The notes under the pieces: model-generated | The model's input: the letters and a program-made list of their open reading frames with translations, nothing else | The model's database searches: none | Told to the model about the DNA's origin: nothing | Made by a program: the position numbers and the translations under genes | In this document: positions 61,307 to 64,000 of the stretch, one piece after another | Numbering within the stretch: position 1 is the stretch's first letter | How the letters are laid out: each line of letters opens with the position of its first letter | Assembly (NCBI GenBank): GCA_018268465.1 | Contig: JAFDWN010000008.1 | Coordinates: 124,001 to 188,000 of the forward strand | Length of the DNA stretch: 64,000 nt | Reading direction: 5' to 3' | From: Actinomycetota bacterium | GTDB taxonomy: Bacteria; Actinomycetota; Actinomycetes; Mycobacteriales; Mycobacteriaceae

Positions 61307-61796
61307 CGGATCGCGACGCTACCAATGTCGACGTGCGCGACACGGCGCGCTGCCTGATGATGAGAAACCGCGATGCGCCAGCAGACGGCGCCCAGGGCCG
61401 CTACTGCCCAAATGGGTAGTGCTGTACCCGGATTTGCCGCGCACCATACGTTAACAGTTTGTGGTGAGCATGTTACGTCCGTGTTAATCAGATTCTTAGC
61501 GTCACGAAAGACCTGCGCAACAGCGCCCCGCTCGAACAGCACAAACGCGACCCGCCCTGCGTTGACACGTGTTTCGGTAGCACGATTCCCGCTGCGAACG
61601 GGTCGGAGCGATGAACGTGATGTAAATTCTCGACCTGCGGATATGTGAATCAGCACATTGCGGGACTATTGACGCGATTTATTGAGCACCCCTACTTTGT
61701 GTGCACGAGTAGTCATCGGCGACAAGTGCTCGGATCGTTACCACGACTCACGCTCTCCCGCGTTCTCGAAAAGGGTGTGTAGAGAGGGGTTTTCCT
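61307..61796. other. 490-bp intergenic region upstream of whiB3
   Basis: This gap separates Rv3415c-like (leftwards) from whiB3 (rightwards). It is AT-richer than its surroundings. It contains a GTTAAC palindrome with nearby GTTACG/GTGTTAAT sequence (about 61450-61490) and a candidate promoter at 61669-61698. No coding frame or structured RNA was recognised. Confidence 0.4.
61669..61698 (+). promoter_or_regulatory. Candidate whiB3 promoter
   Basis: TTGACG (61669-61674), an 18-base spacer and TACTTT (61693-61698) would give a leader of about 90 nt before ATG 61797. This is the best match in the region; other promoters are possible. Confidence 0.4.
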
Positions 61797-62087
61797 ATGC
61801 CACAGCCGCAGCAGCTACCCGGGCCGAACGCCGATATCTGGGACTGGCAGATGCAGGGCCTGTGCCGAGGCGTTGATTCGGCAATGTTCTTCCACCCCGA
61901 CGGCGAGCGCGGCAGGGCACGTGCGCAGCGCGAGATGAGGGCCAAGGAGATGTGTCGGCGCTGCCCCGTCATCGCCCAGTGCCGCGCCCATGCACTCGCC
62001 GTCGGCGAACCGTACGGCATCTGGGGCGGGCTGTCGGAGTCCGAGCGCGAACTGTTGCTCAAACGAGGTATCCGACGCACCGCCTGA
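61797..62087 (+). CDS. whiB3: WhiB3, iron-sulfur redox-sensing transcription factor
   Basis: A 96-residue WhiB protein binding a [4Fe-4S] cluster through four cysteines: one in GLCRG (~23) and three in CRRCPVIAQC (~53, 56, 62). GIWGG (~77) is the beta-turn before the basic C-terminal DNA-binding region (LKRGIRRTA). It senses redox and NO and controls lipid anabolism in M. tuberculosis (Rv3416). ATG 61797 follows GAGAGGGG. Confidence 0.96.
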   Translation: MPQPQQLPGPNADIWDWQMQGLCRGVDSAMFFHPDGERGRARAQREMRAKEMCRRCPVIAQCRAHALAVGEPYGIWGGLSESERELLLKRGIRRTA

Positions 62088-62112
62088 CCACAGAACACCA
62101 TCAGACGCGACC

Positions 62113-62147
62113 AACGTCCCCACACGCTTCGGCGTGTCGGGGACGTT
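62113..62147 (+). terminator. Terminator after whiB3
   Basis: AACGTCCCCACACGC pairs with GCGTGTCGGGGACGTT around TTCG with a single bulged C. The stem is 15 bp long and is followed by GTCGTGTTT. Confidence 0.75.
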
Positions 62148-62187
62148 GTCGTGTTTGACGCGACTTCGGGGCTCGGCGCGGCGCAGA

Positions 62188-62634
62188 ATGTTCACCGTGG
62201 TCAAGACTCCCGATAGCGATATCAGCACCGTCGAATCCCAGGCCACGTCGGCCAGCGCCGTGGTAGCCGGGTCGGCGGCCACGTCGACCAGCGCGGTGGT
62301 GGCCGGATCCGTGGCCACCGTGGCCAGTACCGCGGTGGCAGGCTCGGCGGCGACGGTGGCCAGTGCCGGCGTGGTCAGTTCGGCCGCGACCGTCGCCAGC
62401 ACCGCCGTCGCCGGATCGATCGCGACCGCCGGTAGCGCGGCCGTCGCCGGAAGCATCGCCACCGCAATGTCACTCGCGGTCGCCGGGAGCATCGCATGTG
62501 CGGCGTGCGCGTTCTGCAAGCGTTGTGTCGCGTGCCTGGCATGCGTCGGGTGCACCAACTGCGTCGGCTGCGTGGGGTGCTACAACTGCTCCGGCCTGCG
62601 TTTCGCGGTCGGGCTGCGCGACGTACACGTGTGA
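62188..62634 (+). CDS. Repeat protein: seven 12-residue repeats capped by eleven CxxC-spaced cysteines
   Basis: A 148-residue protein. Residues 20-103 are seven contiguous 12-residue repeats of the form T-x-x-S-x-x-V-A-G-S-x-A, the regularity of a beta-solenoid. From Cys104 to Cys134 every third residue is cysteine, eleven in all (CAACAFCKRC...CVGCYNC). The tail is GLRFAVGLRDVHV. The Cys tract could coat a solenoid face and bind metal or an Fe-S or copper species. I vaguely recall other bacterial proteins with CxxC tracts ending in GLR..VG, none characterised. No signal peptide is obvious. The start ATG 62188 is a choice; nearby GTG is possible. It lies just after whiB3 and its terminator. 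Confidence 0.65.
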   Translation: MFTVVKTPDSDISTVESQATSASAVVAGSAATSTSAVVAGSVATVASTAVAGSAATVASAGVVSSAATVASTAVAGSIATAGSAAVAGSIATAMSLAVAGSIACAACAFCKRCVACLACVGCTNCVGCVGCYNCSGLRFAVGLRDVHV

Positions 62635-62740
62635 TCCGGCTGGGACCCATTCCCCGATCACCGCCGCGATCAGCCGCTACGCTCGAAACCCCGCGCCTCG
62701 TCGCGGCATCGGTGATGGCCCACGAATCAGGGAGCACCCC

Positions 62741-64000
62741 ATGAGCGGCGCCGGTTCGGCTGTGGAGGAGTTTCACCCCGGATCGGGAGACCCCACACCG
62801 GCGTCCACGTGGCTGGCACTGAGCGGATGTCCGATCACCGACGACATCCTCGAATGGCCACCCGATCTGTTCGCCTTGACCGAGGTCATTCTGGACCACT
62901 CGCAGGCGTATCGCTTCATGCTGTCCCCACCCGCGGACGCGGTATGGCCGCCCGACGGGTTCGCCGACTGGGCCACGGCCGTCGAGGAGGCGGGCCGCGA
63001 CTGGGCCGGCTGGGTCGAGGACCGCAATGCTCCGGCACCCGAACTGCTCGGCGTGCAATGGCGCATCTTCCGCGATCAGGTCGACACACCCGTCGAGCAT
63101 CTGGCCGACGGCCGCGACTGGCAGGTGTGCGAGGCACTGCTGACCCTCCACGCCATCGCCGACGAGGCATGCGCCGGGTTGGGAATCCCGCTCGGCCGAT
63201 CGAACGGGACAGGATGCCTATACCGCGCACGCGGGCGGGAATTGTTGGCCAGGACCGGATCACTGGCCCGAATCAACCCGCACGTGCTGCGGGTGCTGCC
63301 GAAGGTCCGGACCTCGCCCAACGGGACGGCGTTGGGCTCGTTCTCGCGCTACGCATGCGTGCACCGCCCCGGTGCGCAGGTCCGGTGGTCCAAGATTCCC
63401 GCCCGGCACCGCGGCACCGATCCCCAGGCCGAGTACGCCAACCTGCTGCTACTGCCCTGGCCGCTGCGCGTGCGTGAGTCGGACTTCCATCCGGTCGAAG
63501 GCTCGGTGCGCAGACTCACCAACGAGCCCTTCGGCTATTTCGAATTCGCACCCGCGGAACGGCTCGACTTCGACCTGGTGGATCGCACGCTTCTCGCTGC
63601 CCGCGAAGAAGTCGCCAGTGTCGACGTCGTGGTGTTTCCCGAAAGCGCCGTCGACCAGGGCGATATCGCCGATCTCGAGGCACTGCTGGATCGCCACGGC
63701 GTGGCCATGCTGCTCGCCGGTGTCCGCCAGCGGGCAACCCAGAACGGGCCGCTGCCCGCCAACTGGGTGCACATCGGCGTCAACCCACTGCTCGAAAAAG
63801 GCTCTCCCCCAGCAGATTCGACCCGCAGCGAGTGGTTCCACGTCCGGCAGAACAAGCACCACCGATGGTCGCTCGACAGCGAGCAGATCTACCAGTACCA
63901 CCTGGGTGGCGCGTTGCACCCGCACATCCGTTGGTGGGAGGCGATGAAAGTCCCTCGCCGGGTGGTGCAATTCGTCGAGTTCGGCGAGGAACTCACCCTC
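62741..64000 (+). CDS. Nitrilase-superfamily-like protein, N-terminal part (continues beyond window)
   Basis: 420 codons are open to the window end. Residues 1-~190 are an unrecognised Trp-rich helical domain (FADWATAVEEAGRDWAGWVED...). From ~230 the sequence ANLLLLPWPLRVRESDFHPVE...FGYFEFAP, VDVVVFPESAVDQGDIADLEALLDRHGVAMLLAGVRQ and FHVRQNKHHRWSL follows the nitrilase fold. Glu301 and Lys372 occupy the catalytic Glu and Lys places. The catalytic Cys would lie beyond base 64000. ATG 62741 follows AGGGAGCA. Proteins of this kind occur fused to reverse transcriptases in defence systems, but no RT motif is visible here. Confidence 0.55.
   Translation, partial: MSGAGSAVEEFHPGSGDPTPASTWLALSGCPITDDILEWPPDLFALTEVILDHSQAYRFMLSPPADAVWPPDGFADWATAVEEAGRDWAGWVEDRNAPAPELLGVQWRIFRDQVDTPVEHLADGRDWQVCEALLTLHAIADEACAGLGIPLGRSNGTGCLYRARGRELLARTGSLARINPHVLRVLPKVRTSPNGTALGSFSRYACVHRPGAQVRWSKIPARHRGTDPQAEYANLLLLPWPLRVRESDFHPVEGSVRRLTNEPFGYFEFAPAERLDFDLVDRTLLAAREEVASVDVVVFPESAVDQGDIADLEALLDRHGVAMLLAGVRQRATQNGPLPANWVHIGVNPLLEKGSPPADSTRSEWFHVRQNKHHRWSLDSEQIYQYHLGGALHPHIRWWEAMKVPRRVVQFVEFGEELTL

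Overview
The window is high-GC actinobacterial DNA. Gene content and order match a fast-growing Mycobacterium (Mycolicibacterium). From memory, the backbone follows the M. tuberculosis block Rv3356c-Rv3416 with many slow-grower genes missing: folD, an Rv3359-type flavin oxidoreductase, mfpA-E, trmL, the Rv3368c nitroreductase, Rv3369, dnaE2, Rv3371, htdY, iunH, imuB/imuA', guaA, the Rv3400/Rv3401 sugar genes, choD, guaB3, guaB2, Rv3412, rsdA/sigD, Rv3415c and whiB3. No rRNA, tRNA or CRISPR array was recognised.

Layout. (1) 1-4.9 kb: folD (cut by the window edge), an Old-Yellow-Enzyme-like oxidoreductase and an Rv1747-type FHA/ABC transporter. (2) 5.0-10.1 kb: a two-gene accessory module, a 1399-aa TIR-STAND-WD40 protein overlapping a four-helix membrane protein of the SLATT/DUF4231 kind. 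It looks like an abortive-infection-type defence system. (3) 10.2-15.0 kb: the mfpEDCBA conservon (sensor kinase-like, roadblock, DUF742, GTPase, pentapeptide gyrase-binding MfpA). (4) 15.29-26.17 kb: a 10.9-kb integrated element with a Bxb1-like serine integrase. It has scaffold, HK97-type capsid, small terminase, head-tail adaptor and stopper genes. It has no recognisable large terminase, portal, protease, tail or lysis genes, so it resembles a capsid-encoding phage satellite or a phiRv1-like element. It sits in the 5' end of trmL; a 13-bp core is repeated at both ends and the element supplies a new in-frame start for trmL. (5) 26-39 kb: trmL, redox and lipid genes, and the SOS mutasome genes dnaE2, imuA' and imuB with LexA boxes. 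(6) 39.4-43.4 kb: a Thr-rich lipoprotein followed by a tightly coupled operon of an S53 (sedolisin) protease, a zinc-ribbon polytopic membrane protein and a membrane-anchored protein. (7) 43-61 kb: dehydrogenase, LuxR/LAL regulator, purine genes guaA/guaB3/guaB2, HAD plus GH65 disaccharide metabolism, ChoD, and sigD/rsdA. (8) 61.8-64 kb: whiB3, an unusual protein of seven 12-residue repeats followed by eleven cysteines each three residues apart, and a nitrilase-like protein cut by the window end.

The strongest candidates for new biology are the TIR-STAND-WD40/SLATT pair, the capsid-bearing satellite with its trmL attachment site, and the repeat/CxxC protein next to whiB3. Functions are inferred from motifs and remembered family sequences; no database search was possible.
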